Counted from the first letter of the stretch, positions 11,726 to 25,154 are shown. The stretch is 64,000 nt of DNA from Amylostereum areolatum (GCA_012932865.1 SAXG01000034.1:248001-312000); one strand, 5' to 3'. Notes: a model not told the origin generated them from the letters alone. Numbers and translations: made by a program.

Positions 11726-13041
11726 TCATTCCGCCTGCACGTCCTCGACCGTGTCGTAGAACTCCTTAGCAAGGCGCTTCTGAGTCTCCAGGCCAGTCTC
11801 ATTCTAACGGCCAGACACGGTAAGCCGCGAACGGAGGGGTGAAAACGATGGGGACCCTACCGGCGTGTCCGCGATCGCACGAATGACGAGGTACTTTCGG
11901 CCGGTCAGGATGGCCTCCGTTACGTCGCCGTCGTGGGCCGCGTCCTTCGAGCCCGTGACGAATCCGCCCGCTTCCTGGGCGACGACGATACCGGCCTGTG
12001 GAATATATTAGATGCGACGGATCGTAGCCAGCTGGGCGCCCGCACGTACGCAAACGTCCCAGGGCCTGTATGACGTAGTTACAGCGATGAGAAACAAGCA
12101 GAAGTAGTGCTGCAGGAAAACGCTCACCAACAGCCGATCTCCCTAAGCACCCCGAGCAAGACATCGTCAGCCATAGGAGCAGACAGTGGATGCGGGAGCA
12201 GCACCGTACCAGTACGTGTCGAGCCCGCCCTGCGCGACCATCGCGAAATTGAGCGCGGCGCTGCCAAGCGAGCGCAACGAGTGCGCCATCCTCCCCTTCT
12301 CGACCCCGCCTTTCGGATCGCCCGCCAGCCTCGTAAACGACTCCCCCTTCTTCGTGATGGTGGGCGCCTTGCGGTCCGAGCCCCACTCGATCGCCAGGAG
12401 CCCTTGCGAGAGGGACGGCAAGGGGCGCGCGCCGACGAGCGGCAGCTTTTGCGGCGTGCCGTTGGACTCGATGAGGAATGCGCCTTGGCCGTGCACGCCG
12501 GTGTAGAGGTGGTTGAGGAAGGGGTTGTAGATGACGCCGAGCACGGGGCGCTTTTGGTCGATCAGGCCGAGGGAGATGCAAGCGAAGGGGAAGCCGTGCA
12601 CGAAGTTGGTCGTGCCATCTGCGGGGGGAGTCAGATGTGGTGCATCGTCATCGAAGATACGGAGAGGGCAGAGCGCACCGATGGGGTCGACGCAGAACGT
12701 GGGCGCGTCTGTGAGTGGGGGACGCGTGCCCGACGAGTAGGACTCTTCGCCGATGCTGCGGTGGCGCGTCAGCTCTCCAGCTTCACCGCCATCGATCTGA
12801 CGAGGACGGACAAGCCAAAGTTGGGGTACGTGCGCGATATCTCCTTCTTCACGAGCTCCTCCACCTTGACGTCCCACTCCGTGACGAGATCGACCGAGTT
12901 CTTCTTCTCGTCGATGGCGGACGCAGACGCGGCCCGGATCGCTTTGGAGCCCTCGAGGATGAGCTCCCCGGCCTTGCGCGCGAGAGCGGTGGTAAACGAG
13001 AGGATGTCGCGGAGGTCTGAAGGTGTAAGAGGGTCGGACAT
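11726..13041 (-). CDS. Inositol-1-monophosphatase family protein
   Basis: Mg2+-dependent, typically Li+-sensitive phosphatase that releases inositol from inositol monophosphate (SuhB/INM/QutG family; quinate-pathway QutG-like proteins share the fold). The start is 13041 (MSDPLTPSDLRD). Metal-site motifs in order are SVDLVTEWD, the GEES motif, DPIDGTTNFVHGFPF (completed by splicing at about 12680-12615), and CWPWDVCAG. The PWDVC part sits on a 16-nt micro-exon (12065-12050) with perfect GT-AG neighbours. The C-terminal part reads AGIVVAQEAGGFVTGSKD, then TGRKYLVIRAIADTP, and ends in DVQAE at a TGA (11726-11728). All catalytic motifs are present, so the enzyme looks functional. The exact substrate within the family is not resolved. 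Confidence 0.9.
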
Positions 13042-14169
13042 GGTGGGGATGAAGAATACGAGAAAGATGGACAACGTTGCCGATCTCAGTGACTTCGTCA
13101 AAAGTGGGGTAGGTCACGTGTGGCGGTAATCTCCCCGTCTGACTTGCGTCTGACGTCTGCTTTTCTGCGAATCCTACTTACAAGTGCTGAACGTGCTGAT
13201 TGTACATAAGTGTGCCAGCCTCGAGGTCGTCGTATATCCTCGATTCCTCGTGCTCGCGCTCGATAACGTCTTCGCCGGCGGTCGCTCCGACGAGCCGGGA
13301 TGAGAACATATCAAGGCGCACGAACTGCCGTTGTCGTCGGCGGTGGCGCGATCGTGCGTGGTTTGGTGATATGTTCGGGGAGGAGATGGTGGAATGGAGG
13401 GGAACACGTGGGTCGGGATGCATACCGGTGTTTGGGTTGCTCGGTGCTATCGCCGCTCGGGCTGGAACCAGGTTATGGGGTTGGCGCTATCAATGCTATG
13501 CGTAGACTTTGCACTGGTGGTGACCGTCGAGATCCAGATTGGTACTGGGAGGAGGAAGAGGATTGTACACGAAATAGTCAAGTCAGTACGCCCGATGCAT
13601 AACCGGGGTCTCTGCACGGGCGTCAGACTATATTCAATAAATATACGCCTTGAACGAGATCAATAGATACTAATGGATATAGCGGTGTACGCAAGTCAAG
13701 GCGCACACGATAAATAGAGAGCACACACCCAAAAGAGAAAGGAGGCCATTTACGATTTCTGCGCTACTCCATCTTCTCGTCGCTGCCAGGCTCAGCACCA
13801 CCGCCGTCATCTCCATGCGAATCCGTGCTGTCCCTCGCCACCACGACAATTTCCGGACCGGACGCGACGTGCGCGTCTAGAATGGTGATGTTGATGGAAC
13901 GCTGCTGGTGGGTATTGTCGGTGCGAACGGTCGTCTGTGGGATGCGGAAGGAGAACGGGACAGATATTTCGGCGCCTGCCAGGTCTGTACAGCAGATCCT
14001 TTCGAGACTCCGTACTCTATATCTATACACTAAGCTACACCGCGAACTTGCATACCATACTTAGGTCCCAGTCTTCATACATCCTCGGGTACTGCATAAT
14101 TGACACTCCTGATAGTACTACCCATCGCCTATCGACGACAAATTCAGTCGGAGCGAGATGAACGGACAA
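13042..14169. other. Intergenic with two unassigned minus-strand ORFs
   Basis: Two minus-strand reading frames could be exons of a small unrecognised gene. One is about 14030-13764, ending ...GPEIVVVARDSTDSHGDD and finishing at a stop near 13764. The other is about 13423-13178, containing RLDMFSSRLVGATAGEDVIE. They cannot be joined into one clean model because the first already has a stop. No domain is recognised. Confidence 0.3.
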
Positions 14170-16573
14170 TCAAGCCAAAGCAACGAGAAGCGGGAGATGT
14201 GGGCCGTCGATTCCAGAGTCTTTGACGACAGGGAAGATGATGCTGCTGAAGTTCCACACGATCTCTTCCTTGGGCAACGAGAAGCGGAACGTGTGCACGA
14301 GCTGTGAAAGCACGACCTCTGCGGGAAAAGGTCAACGATGCATGTGTGCGAAGAATGAGGATAGTGCGTACTCATTTCGAGCTGCGAAAACTTGAACCCG
14401 CTGGAAGACGAAGACCAGTCAGTACCATCGACGAACAGGTGTAAGTCGGTGAGAGAACAGCGCACATGCACGACCGTCCGCCACCGAGGAAAGTCATCCT
14501 GGACCCAGAAACAATAAGCTCCCCACATCAGATATCGTGGAGGGAAAAAAATCCGTACATGTTCGAATACACGCCAGGAATGCGCGCATCTGTGACGCTT
14601 GCTGGGAGTGGCGCGAGCCACCTCTCCGGCTTCCACTCAAGCGCGTCAGCGCCCCAAATATCGCGATCCCGGTTGACCCCTGTGATGTGGACAACGATCT
14701 CGGTGTCATTGGGGATAAACAGCTGGTGGATTTCTTCGCCATTAATGCCCTTGATTGGTTTGTCGAGAGGAACGACCATGTCCTTGCGTGAGCTGAAGGA
14801 AAATAAGCACATCACCGACAGGGAACGGAGAGAAGACAACGACTGACACACGCTGGACAAAAGTGGCGGGGGCATGCCTGTGCATTATGTGAGTCAGCGA
14901 CGAGGGTAGGAAGCTAGGGAGTGACTCGGACGTACAAACGCAGAGTCTCGCGACACACGGCCTCGAGGTATGGCAAAGCGTTCAGATCGTCGTAGCTCAG
15001 CTTCCCCTTTTGTCCGTCGACGGCAGCGAGCTCCTTCCGGAGTTTGTCCTGCACCTCCGGGTGTTCCGCCAAGAGGCAAAGAATGCGTCCCAACGCAGAC
15101 GACGTCGTGTCCGTTCCAGCTAGGATAAGCATACTGTTAAAAGTCAGCCAAGCCCCGATAGTAAGAACGCCACGAAGGCATCATTCCGCACCTCATCTGC
15201 GCACGAAGTTCGGCGTCCGGAATTTGGTCGTCTTGGGATGCGTATTTGTTCGCCGACACTGCGGAGGCATGAGGTTCATAAATGTTATTCGATACGAATC
15301 GAAACAAGCGCACAAAGGACGCTGAGGAGATCCTTGCCCTTGCCCTCGTTCACTTTGCTGACAAGCGCGTCGTCGCCCTTCGCGAGCAAGGCCTTCTTGT
15401 CATTCCAGAGATCCTGACTTTCGTCATCCAGGATTTCCACCACGTTCATCAGTCTGTGCAAGGCATCCCATGGCATCAGTCGACCAGCGAGGCGTAGGAG
15501 GTATGGAGGGAATTTCTGGATGACGTTCGCCGGCGGGGCAAGCGCGCTCCACTTCGAAATGCGCCCCAGAGTTGGGCTTCAGGACCGAGTAATTCAGAAG
15601 GCATCCAAGAGATCATTCCGAGGTAAAAAGTATACATACAAGAATTGTTTCAAAGCCCAGGCGTAGGTGTGGGGGTCGCCGTCCATGGTGTTGAAAGTGT
15701 GTCCGAGCCCGGCCTGAGCGATGGCTTCGAGGGCGAGGCGGCCCATCCAGTCCAACATGTCGATTGTCTGCGGGCCGTCGGCGACCTTCTGTCGGAGCAC
15801 GTCTTGTAGCTAAGGAAAATCACGGCGTTCAGCTTCCTTAATCAGTGCGTGGGTGGGGAATTAGTAAAGCGACCTGCAGCGTGATGTGATGGAAGACTGG
15901 GACGAGGAGCTTCATGTGAGCGGCCGAAAAGACAGGGTTGAGAAGCTTGCGTTGCTTGCGGTGAGCGTCGCCTGAAAACAGTCATGATTTTCTGGAAGGA
16001 GATGGTCGCGCTGAAGAGCCTTACCTATGGTTGCGGACAAGCCAGGGCCGAGCGCTAGGCGGTTGCTCCTGAGCACTCACTGGGTTAATGACGGTCTTCG
16101 AATGATTATAACGTGCCCGTCGCTTACTCAAGGAAGAAGTCCGTTTCTTCGAAAACATACTGGTCCTTCACAAGGATATGGTTCAGCGCTTTTGGATCGG
16201 CCACGAGAAGTTGCGTATCCTGCACATAAGAGAGAAATGATGTCGGCACAGACGCTCTGAGGAACACAAGAGGAATGACATACGCCCATGAGCCCGCGAA
16301 GCTTGATCACCCGGCCATATGTGTCGCTGAGATACTGGTGCCACGGGGTCGCGTCAAGGCCGTACAGCTTCATGAGGTGCCCTAGATGGATGTTGGGGAA
16401 AGCGCGCAAAAATAACGAAGACGTCATGGACGCTCACCAGCGATGAAGGAGCCATTCGATGGCCCGGCGATATTGCGAAACGCACGCGCCTTCACGATCC
16501 GTCTAAAGAGTAAAACCCCCACGGTGGAAACGCAGAGGAAGAGTCCTACGAGAGCGGCGGCGGCAACAAACAT
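14170..16573 (-). CDS. Cytochrome P450, CYP5150-like
   Basis: Second P450 monooxygenase, of a type common in wood-decay basidiomycetes. The start chosen is Met at 16573, directly before the membrane anchor MFVAAAALVGLFLCVSTVGV; in-frame upstream Met codons at 16681 and 16660 are possible but less likely. Landmarks are GDAHRKQRKLLNPVFS (C-helix region), the I-helix MLILAGTDTTSSALGR, the K-helix PYLEAVCRETLRL with ExxR, ALEWKPERWLAPLP (PERF region), and the heme loop FLGGGRSCIGFKFSQLEM with the axial Cys. The heme loop is split by an intron (about 14479-14411) inside the Ile codon after Cys. The last exon ends HLPLLVALA at a TGA (14170-14172). About a dozen short introns. The sequence around the heme loop closely resembles what I know of CYP5150 proteins. 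Substrate unknown. Confidence 0.88.
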
Positions 16574-19254
16574 ATCGAGAGTGGGAAAGGAATAACTGCT
16601 CGAGAGAGTCGATAGGTGGCGGGGAACTGGCAGCTTGGAGGAGGACCATGAGAACTGCATATGCCTTTTATCAGCATCCAAGGGTGGTTCCGTCGGCGAC
16701 GAAAGCGTCCGTAGAAGCGTCTGCGGAGACTCAAGTCCTCGACGGCGTGGCGAGCTGTTTACCGTTTGTAAGGTCTGAAGAACAGACTCCTTTGCTCGCG
16801 GGCCCCGATCCAGTTATCATACATGACCCCAAGCCCCGAATGCGGCGCTCCTGCCGTCTCGGTGTTAACGTCTGCGTCTCTCCCACGTTGGCCTTCGCGA
16901 ACGTCAGAATGTTCTCCGGCGGCTGTGGTGAAGTAACGCCGTACATTACTAGCTATCGGTTTTCACGACTTGTTGTGGAATCCACTTGTCCCCATGGAAA
17001 GTTCGGGCCGGGTCCCTCCGTCCGGATCCTACGCGAAGAGCAGGTATTGCCCAGTGAAAGCATGCTCTCTACCTGTGCAAAGGTCAGAGGAGCGTGTCAA
17101 AGATTCTCAATGAATAGACCTGGGCGACTGCCGACGCCACGGGGCCAATACCTTCGTCGGCTGAAAGCAGGAAATGGTACACAGGAGCGCGCATCCTCTT
17201 GTTATCGAGCAATTAACATGACGCGTTCGTGCGACTAGGACCCAGTCTGTAAGCAGCAGTTCCGAACCGTTAAGTGTATGGCCCACAGCTCATTGACCCA
17301 CATCCGGTGAGTGGGCATCACACACCCTTGTGGGTCTGATGCGGCCGACACATCTTCTCAGGAGATAGCGTGTAGGCGCCTTAACCACGGGTCGCTCTAC
17401 GGAAGGAATGGTTAGTCTACGGTTGTTCAATGTTAATGATGTCTAACAAACCGCCGCAACCACGCAAATGAATGTGAGTCTGGGGAAAGCAATATCCACA
17501 TTATATGCAACATTTATCTTTGGGGCGTACAGATCGTTCAGAAGGTCGGGAATCTGTGATTGTTGTTGCTATAAACAGCGTTGATCAAGGGTAGTTGGCG
17601 ACACGTACAAGGACCATGGGATGCCGTTCGAAGTCGTGAATGCCCTCAGATGACTGACTTTACATAAAGCAAGTCTCATCTTCTCCCACCGACGTCGGCG
17701 ATAGAACTTCCGTGTTGTAATGGCAATGTCCAGATGGCGCAGGAGTCTGAAATTAGTCATGGGCAGACTCGTTGAGGATTCCGACACTCCGATGCCTCGT
17801 CGTTCCCCGCGGGGATATGTAAAAAAACATCTTTCTGAAAACACCGTCCAGACTAGTGTCCAACCAACTCCAAGTTACCGGTTGAGAAAATGGACAATGT
17901 CGGGAATTTCCACCGCAGGCAATGGTGAATAAGGCAGAAAATGGTGCGCACCGTAATTGTATGTTGTCGGCAGTAGCAGCGTCGTGTCTCTCTCGAAGGG
18001 TTTGTTACAGAAGGTAATCGCGACATCGACGGAGACTTGACAGGGTATAAACCTCGAACGTCCATCTTCAACTTGCTGTACTGCAGAATAATTGAGTATG
18101 ATGACGGGTTCGGATGGATTTACAGTGGTAAGGTAAGTATGTGGGAGAAGAAGCACCTGTGCCTATATATACTGCAGTGCGAGCTACTACAGCGGCACCG
18201 GCGTTCAAGCCCTATAGTACATATGTTGGGGATTCTGCAGAAGGTCATTAGGTTGCCAGTGGTCAGAGTCATTCAACACAAGCACGCACCTCTCAAGAAA
18301 AATTGGCCGTCGCAATCCTCCTCGATTTTACATAGAGTAATGAATTGAAACGAATTGAAACACCAGGCCGTAAGCCGGAGTAAGTGGGGTCGAATAAGGC
18401 CAGTGACTTCATCAGAACGGTGGCCTGTGGTGGGTATCGTAAGTTCCACCGAAGGCTAATAAAGTGTTACCAGTCACCTGAAGTCAGCCATATACATGCC
18501 GTATCCCAGGGCCTCCTATACTTATACGAGTGCAAAGCTCCTGATTCCACAGGCTGCTATGAAGTAATTATGAATGTGGAACGGTTCGTCGAAAGAAAGA
18601 TGGCAGTGCCCGAGGATGGCGCCAGATTTCGGTCACGTTATCTCTTTCGAGGGCCCGCCGATGGGAGCATTGCGCTCTCTGCCCACTCACTTGCATCCTC
18701 GAGTACCTCGACCAACTCGTCCTTCTCCAATCTTCCATCCGACCTTCATTGCATCAAAGGCAAGTCGCAGTTTTTCCCTCTCTATTGCCGCTCATTCCTG
18801 ACCAGACTACCGTCAGATTGCACCCTCACGACGTCCACGCTCAACACCTTCTCGTGCTCGCCCAAACGACAGCGGCACAGAAGATCGACTTCGGTGCGTT
18901 CACACGCGCCACGTATAATGGTGGTATCCATGATTTTGGGGTCTAATCTGCTGCAGAATAGATCAAAACTGTGACTTTACGTTCGTCTGTAAAGCTCTCC
19001 TTCAAAGCCACGTCCACGATCCCCGCGCCATCCCAACCCCTCGGCCCTTCGAATTCCAAGGTAATGAACTCTGTTATTGTACGAGTTTCAAGTGCTCTAA
19101 CCGTACCGGATGGTCTACCACAGTTCTCCCAAGACGTCTGGAACGGTGTGTTAAGGGTGTTGTGCTATCTCCAACGAGTGCTGTGAGATATACAGGTGCG
19201 TGAGCCATCAGGTCGCGATTTTCCCTCTTTCTGAACTTCGATAGCCTGCATGGG
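16574..19254. other. Large region without a confident gene
   Basis: 2.7 kb between the P450 start and TSC2. The minus strand at about 18156-17569 carries frames with FRLLRHLDIAITTRKFYRR and SVDVAITFCNKPFERDT. This is weakly reminiscent of leucine-rich or F-box-like proteins, with no clean gene model. The plus strand at about 18670-18946 has an open frame (HCALCPLTCILEYLDQLVLL onwards) ending at 18946, also unassigned. A small direct repeat (GAATTGAAAC twice) lies near 18342-18362. Some of this may be degraded gene remnants. Confidence 0.4.
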
Positions 19255-22200
19255 ATGTCCCCACCTCACGATGCGGATCCTACACACAGACCGCGCCCCC
19301 GTTCCAATACCAACTCTTTCCCCACATTGCCCTGGAGGAAACGCCCAGAAGCACCTCTCCCCACTTCAGCGCTCTCAACGGTGTCGACGCAACAACCGCA
19401 AACGATCGAATTCCTCATCGCATCATTAACACCCCCTTCCGTCCCATCCCTTTCCACTGCACGCACCCTCGCGCAGGCACTTGCGACAACCACTATCCCA
19501 CTTTCACAATCCAATTGTGCCGCCCTCAATGTAGTTCTTTCGACGCTGTGTACGAAGGAGGCACCCCCGGCTCTTAGAGCTGCAGGCTTCGATATACTGG
19601 CCACATATCTCGAAAATCCATCCACACCTCCGCGGACTACATCCGATCGGTTCACCCTGTGGTCCCTATTCGCGTTGCCAGAAAATACACCCTGGGTGTC
19701 CGATTTGTGGGCAAGCCGCTTCCGCGCTGCCGTTGCGTTGACAAGAAACGGTACCGAAATCGTCGGTATCGAGGTACCTCTCTTGCAGGTCATCAAGACA
19801 TGCATAGAGGGGGCTTTCGCGGGTCTTCTCGCACGCGATAACATATCCGCAGCGGATCGAGCAGAGCGGGAACGTAGTATGGAGACTGTCAGCGCGTTTT
19901 TGACGGCCACCATGAGCAAATCGGAGAACATTGCCAGACTCGACGAGAAGGACGTGTCGGGTGTGTTGCAATTCATGGGTGGACTCGTGGAACGTTCCCT
20001 TCTGCTTCCCTCCGACGTGTTTGGTCCTCCACTTACCCAAGAGACCGAAAGTCCAACCCGATTGACACATCGGAGGCACCATTCATCGACGTCGCTTCCT
20101 ATGGCTGCATCTGCGAGCGGATCCCATGGTCATCTCCGTCGGCCCGTCGACGTAGTGGTCTCCATCTATCTGGACCATCTCACAGCTCAAGTCCCCCACC
20201 TTTCCCCAATCCACCTCAATATCATGCTCCCGACTCTTTTCCGGACCCTTGCCCATTACGCATCATCTCTTCCGCGACTTGCACTCACCCACGCCCATGA
20301 GTTCGAGACCAGCTCTCCACTTGAAACCAGGATCGTGGACACCCTTGACCCGCTCCTCAACGGCGCTTACGCGTCCACCTGTTTCGTCATCCTCAAGCGC
20401 CATCTCCTCCCACAGAAGGACCAGGACCTTCGGGTGTCTGTGCAGACCTCGACGGGCGCTAGTCGTGCTTTGCGCGTATACGTACGGCGTACGCTCTTCT
20501 CGCGACTTGCGAGAGCATATATCGGGCGCACAAGTGCTGACAACTACACGCCGTCAGGTGCACCCGGTGGCATGGACCTCGAGAACAGTCTCATGGAGCG
20601 CGCGTGGGCTAAGGATGAAGTCACGCGCGGCGACTTGGGCAAGGTTGGACGCATTTTCCGTCGCGCGGCCGAAGCATGGGTGGCTCTCTCTCCAGAAGAC
20701 TATCAAGGCGGGGATATCGGCGAGCGAGAGGAGGTCCTGATGGAGATTGCAGGCGTTCTGAAAGACGTGTTTCAAGAATACGACGCACGCCAGGAGACCG
20801 ACGAAGACGTGGATGATGACGAAGGCAACGTTATTGGCGAGATTTTGAGCACGCTGGTCAAGTTTATCACACCTTTAAAGTAGGTCTTAACCATCCTGAT
20901 GTGAAGCCCATTCTTATGAACATTTTCCCGTAGAAATTCGGGCGGCAGCCCGTATATTGTTCCGCTGTCGCGCCCCGGAGACGCCCCAACACCCTTCTTG
21001 CGAACCTTGGCATTTTTGCTCAACCGGGACCATGTTACAACGCCGATCAATCCTCCTCTCACCACCATCTACCTGTCCATCTCCGAGCACCTCACCGACA
21101 CCGACACCGCCGATATCATCTCCGCCCTCTTCACTCGCAAAGATCTCACCCCAGCTTCCATGGACTGGCTCGAGCTATGGTCAACCATCTTCTCAAAGCC
21201 TGAATTGACGAGCGTGGAGCGGCCGCTCGCGCGCACGGCCGTTCTGGAGTCATTACAAGCTGTGTTTGCGTACGTGCGAGACGTTCCTACGCACAGGCAT
21301 AGCTTAGTCGACGTTTTGCTGGAGTCGTGTCAGAGGCGTAACTTGGAGGAGGGAGGAAGAGACGGATATGAAGTTGTGTGGCACATCCTTGCGGACGAGA
21401 TGGTGCTGCGAATGACCGAGGTTCAGGAACACGAGGCAGGGGAGGGGGAGTCTAACGCGGTGGATGTTTTCGTGAACGCAGTCCTGGAGCTTCTGTCCAC
21501 TACAGCAGCGGAAGGCGAGGATGAAGAGCAAGTGCTTCCACCGACAATCACCCAGCATTCTCATGCCCCTACACCATCATCACCTCCCGCTTCTTCTCCT
21601 ACGTTCTCGAGACACGATTCCGGCTTCTCGGCCCCGTTGCGGGAGAAGGAATCAACTATGCCCTCTGTGATATCTCTCCTGTCGTCGTTGGCATCTGGAG
21701 GTACCTCATCACGGGTACCAGCGACCCCAGTCCCCCCTCCAGACGACACATCTTCGGTCAACGTTGTCCTTTCGTCCCCCGATCCCGTGATTATGCCTGC
21801 CGCCATGGGTGCGGTCGTCGCGCTCATTCACATATTCAGCCAGTTGGCCTTCACTCCCTACGCCCTCTCCGAACTGAGCCGCGAGGTCGTTGTCCGCATC
21901 TTTCGGATATTGATCGACTTCCTATCCACAGCCAAGTCGGCGCGGGTCAGGGTCGCCGTGCTCCAGTTCTTTTTCCGGTTGCGCGTGGACAGAGACCACC
22001 GCTTCTATTCGGTCTACAAGCGGTATGATCGACTAGGCCATATCGCGACATTGGCGGGCACGGTGTGGCGGGTGGACAGTAATCATGTTCCGGGTGGTCC
22101 TGATACTCCTGGACATACGGACGAAACAATGGACGCACCAGAGGGTGCAAAAGCGAAGCCGCGGGCATCTGAGAGAGATGGACGTAGGACGTCTCGTGGT

Positions 22201-24650
22201 CGCGAAGTAACTCGTCCTTCAAGATCAGCTTCCAGTCGCAGCCGTTCGAGGGCAGCGCACATGATGTCACCTACCAATGCGACACCTTCACCCTTCCCCG
22301 AGTCCAAGTCCCGCAAATCGATTTGGCAAGTCCCGGAGTTGCTCCCGTTCAATATTCCAGAGACGGACACTCCCAGTGACGGAATCACATCCTATGATCC
22401 CGATGGCCCCACCAAGGGCGTCGTCCTCCCCGTGTCCATGCTCCTGTCCGCCTTCGTCGACATACTGCAGAACGAGAAGGATTGGGAAATTTTGTCGTAT
22501 GTGCTGTGCCACCTCCCGACGCTGCTATCCAACAAGCATCTGTTTTGCGGACCTAATTCGAAGGCGGTCGTTGCGAGGCTCCTGTCCGTGCTGTGTACAG
22601 GCCTTTCCCAAGGGGAACTGGGAGCTTCCATTGCATATTGGCCACCAGGTCTGAGGGCGCGCGATGCCCATGGGTTGGCGTACCACACGCTCTCTGTCCT
22701 CATCAGTTACAGATCGTCTTACGAGGCCTCGATGCAGCACGTCCTTGTCGAGGTCCTCATGAGAGGCTTGAGCAGTGGCCAGCAATCTACCATCAAAACC
22801 TGCCTTCAAGCACTATCCATCGCCGCCTTTGAACTCCCGCACTCGATGAAGCGATTCCTTCCCCAAATCCTCACCAAACTGTCCCAGATCATGACCAATG
22901 CCACCATCGCGGTGCATATCATCGACTTCCTCGCCATCGTCGGTTCGCAGCCCTCCCTCTACGCCAATTTCATCGAGACCGATTTCAAGATGGTTTTTGG
23001 CGTGGCGCTACAGTATCTGTTGCTGCATAACCGCCCGGACGCGTCCGAGGCATCGCCTGTGCTGTCCAAGCACGTACGGCTAATGTCGTACTACATCGTC
23101 TACGTGTGGTTCTTGGCTGTCAAGCTTGCGGATAGGCCGCGTCATGTCAAGTATATCACGCGGCAGTTGCTGCTCGCCAACGAAGGCCGGGAAGAGGTGG
23201 ATGAATCGACGGAAGTGTGCTTTGACTGGCTCGCACGGTACACATACGCGAGCGCGGATCCGCGTCCAGCTCACTCCATGCTGAGCGAGATCCTCATGAA
23301 GCCCGCAGTGAAGACGCCCGCATCCGACGTCGTCGCCGAGAAGTCATGGATGATTGGCAATGCCCTTATCACCATCAAAGCTCTCGTCAAGGTTGGCTGG
23401 GTGGAGGTGGTCGCGCGACGACCGTCGGGGAAGACGCAGTTTCTGGCAAGGGTGGAGAATGTGCCGATAGTGGGCCCGGGTGAGGTTGACCCTGACACTG
23501 CCTACCTGCCCGCGATCCTCGCCATGGATCGGCAAGTAGATCCAGAGGAGGATGAATTGTATCAGGTGCATTTACTGGTTTGCACGGGCGGGTGAATCGT
23601 GTGCTAATCTCTCCGTTCATCCTTCAGGATGTGATGAAGACACTGTTCCCTGGGGCATCAGAACTGGCAGCGGATGAAGAACAACCACCACGACCAGATC
23701 CCATTACTGGATATGTCTGGCAGGGTACTGCACCCTCGCAGCGCCGAAAGGATGTTGCCATCGACCCTGGATTCTTTGCACTCCAGTTGTCACCCTATCC
23801 GGAAGGTTCGACTGTTCGCCGGGGTAGCAAGATCTTGGACACGTCCAACCTAGCCTCGTTCTGTCGTATCCTAGATAAAATGCCTGTCATCGATACGCAC
23901 AAGGTCGGGATCATGTACGTTGCGCCAGGGCAGACGCACGAGCGAGACATCCTAGGCAATGTGCACGGGTCGCCGGCGTACACGCGTTTCCTGGAAGGTC
24001 TCGGACGTCTCATCAATCTCCGTGGACAAGTCGACGTATATGCAGGCGGCCTGGATCCGGACCACGACGGAGAGTATGCCTATGCGTGGTGGGACGACAT
24101 TGGACAAATTCTGTACCACACCGCAACGCTGATGCCGAACCACGCTCACGACACCCAGTTCGTGTTCAAGAAACGCCACATTGGGAACGACTACGTACGG
24201 ATCGTGTGGAACGACTCGGGCATTCCGTACCAGTTCGACACCCTCTCGACCGCCTTCCAATTCGTGAACATCGTCATCGAGGCGCATTCTCTAGGCGCCA
24301 TCGCCGCGTTCTCGAACAACTTGCACGAGAACGAGTACTTCCGGGTGATGGTGCAAACGGCGCCTGGGATGAAGGATTTCGAGCCTGTGGGCGACTTCAA
24401 GCTGATATCCGCGGAGAATTTGCCGTTGCTGGTGAGGCAGCTTAGTTTGTTGGCGGACTGGTACGCGTCGGTGTACCAGTACACGGAGCAATCGCCCACG
24501 GACGAAATGCAGACGAACTGGCGGGCGCGGTTGCAGGAAATCAAGAGGTTCAAGAAGAGAAACATGGCCCCAGCCGCGAGCGATCCTGCAGAGGGGGTGG
24601 AGGGTATCTTGGCGCAGGAATCCACACGAGATTTTACGAATTTGTTCTGA
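19255..24650 (+). CDS. TSC2: Tuberin (TSC2) homolog, Rap-GAP domain protein
   Basis: GTPase-activating subunit of the tuberous sclerosis complex. Tuberin with hamartin (TSC1) switches Rheb to its GDP form and so restrains TORC1. Three exons: 19255-20879, 20934-23565 and 23628-24650. The joins keep frame and give about 1,759 codons, matching full-length tuberin. The N-terminal two thirds is alpha-helical HEAT-like sequence with a Ser/Arg-rich spacer (about 22140-22270). The C-terminal Rap-GAP domain runs from about 23870 and contains HKVGIMYVAPGQTHERDIL, DVYAGGLDPDHDGEYAYAWW, DDIGQILYHTATLMPN and KKRHIGNDYVRIVWNDSG. The Asn in HIGND (codon 24186-24188) aligns with human N1643, the catalytic Asn thumb. 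No frame breaks. TSC2 is present in many basidiomycetes but absent from Saccharomyces cerevisiae. Confidence 0.95.
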
Positions 24651-25154
24651 GCATTAATTTCGTTTCGGCCCTTTGGACTCGGCATTGTTCTTCCTCAGTT
24701 GTCTTCGCTTAGTGTCGCCTTTCTTTTTGGGGGCGGATGTCAGCTTTTCACGATCTCTGTAGCACTTAGTAAGACCGGATGTACTACTCTCTCCTTCTCT
24801 TGGTTACGCGTGGTGTGTTAGCCTTTAGGCGTTGTGACAAGTACTACCGCCACTCTAGTACGATATCTGTAAAAAAAATACCGATGCACTGTAAAACCAA
24901 GAGCGCTGTCCCGTGCGGCTGAAAAGCGGTGAAGGATAAAGGTCTTGATTCGAATGATGTAACTAGCATCGAGTAGCGACGTATGTGATTCAAGACAGAA
25001 ACTGCAAGATTGTCCATAGCTATGGCTAGTTATACAGTATATGCACATATGTAAAGGGATATGTCAATAGGCTACATAGTGAACATGAGAGGAATAGATC
25101 AAGGATGGTATCATCTTCGCGCCAGGGCCTCCAAGCAAGCATAAGTACACAATT
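24651..25154. other. Intergenic, convergent 3' ends
   Basis: Gap between TSC2 (+) and the Ubp2-like gene (-). It is more AT-rich than the flanking coding DNA, as expected for two 3' UTRs. No gene seen. Confidence 0.6.

Noticed and set aside
3889..16573. Secondary-metabolite cluster around the two P450 genes
   Set aside because: The genes between them (deubiquitinase, inositol monophosphatase) are housekeeping. No terpene cyclase, PKS, NRPS, methyltransferase or transporter is adjacent.
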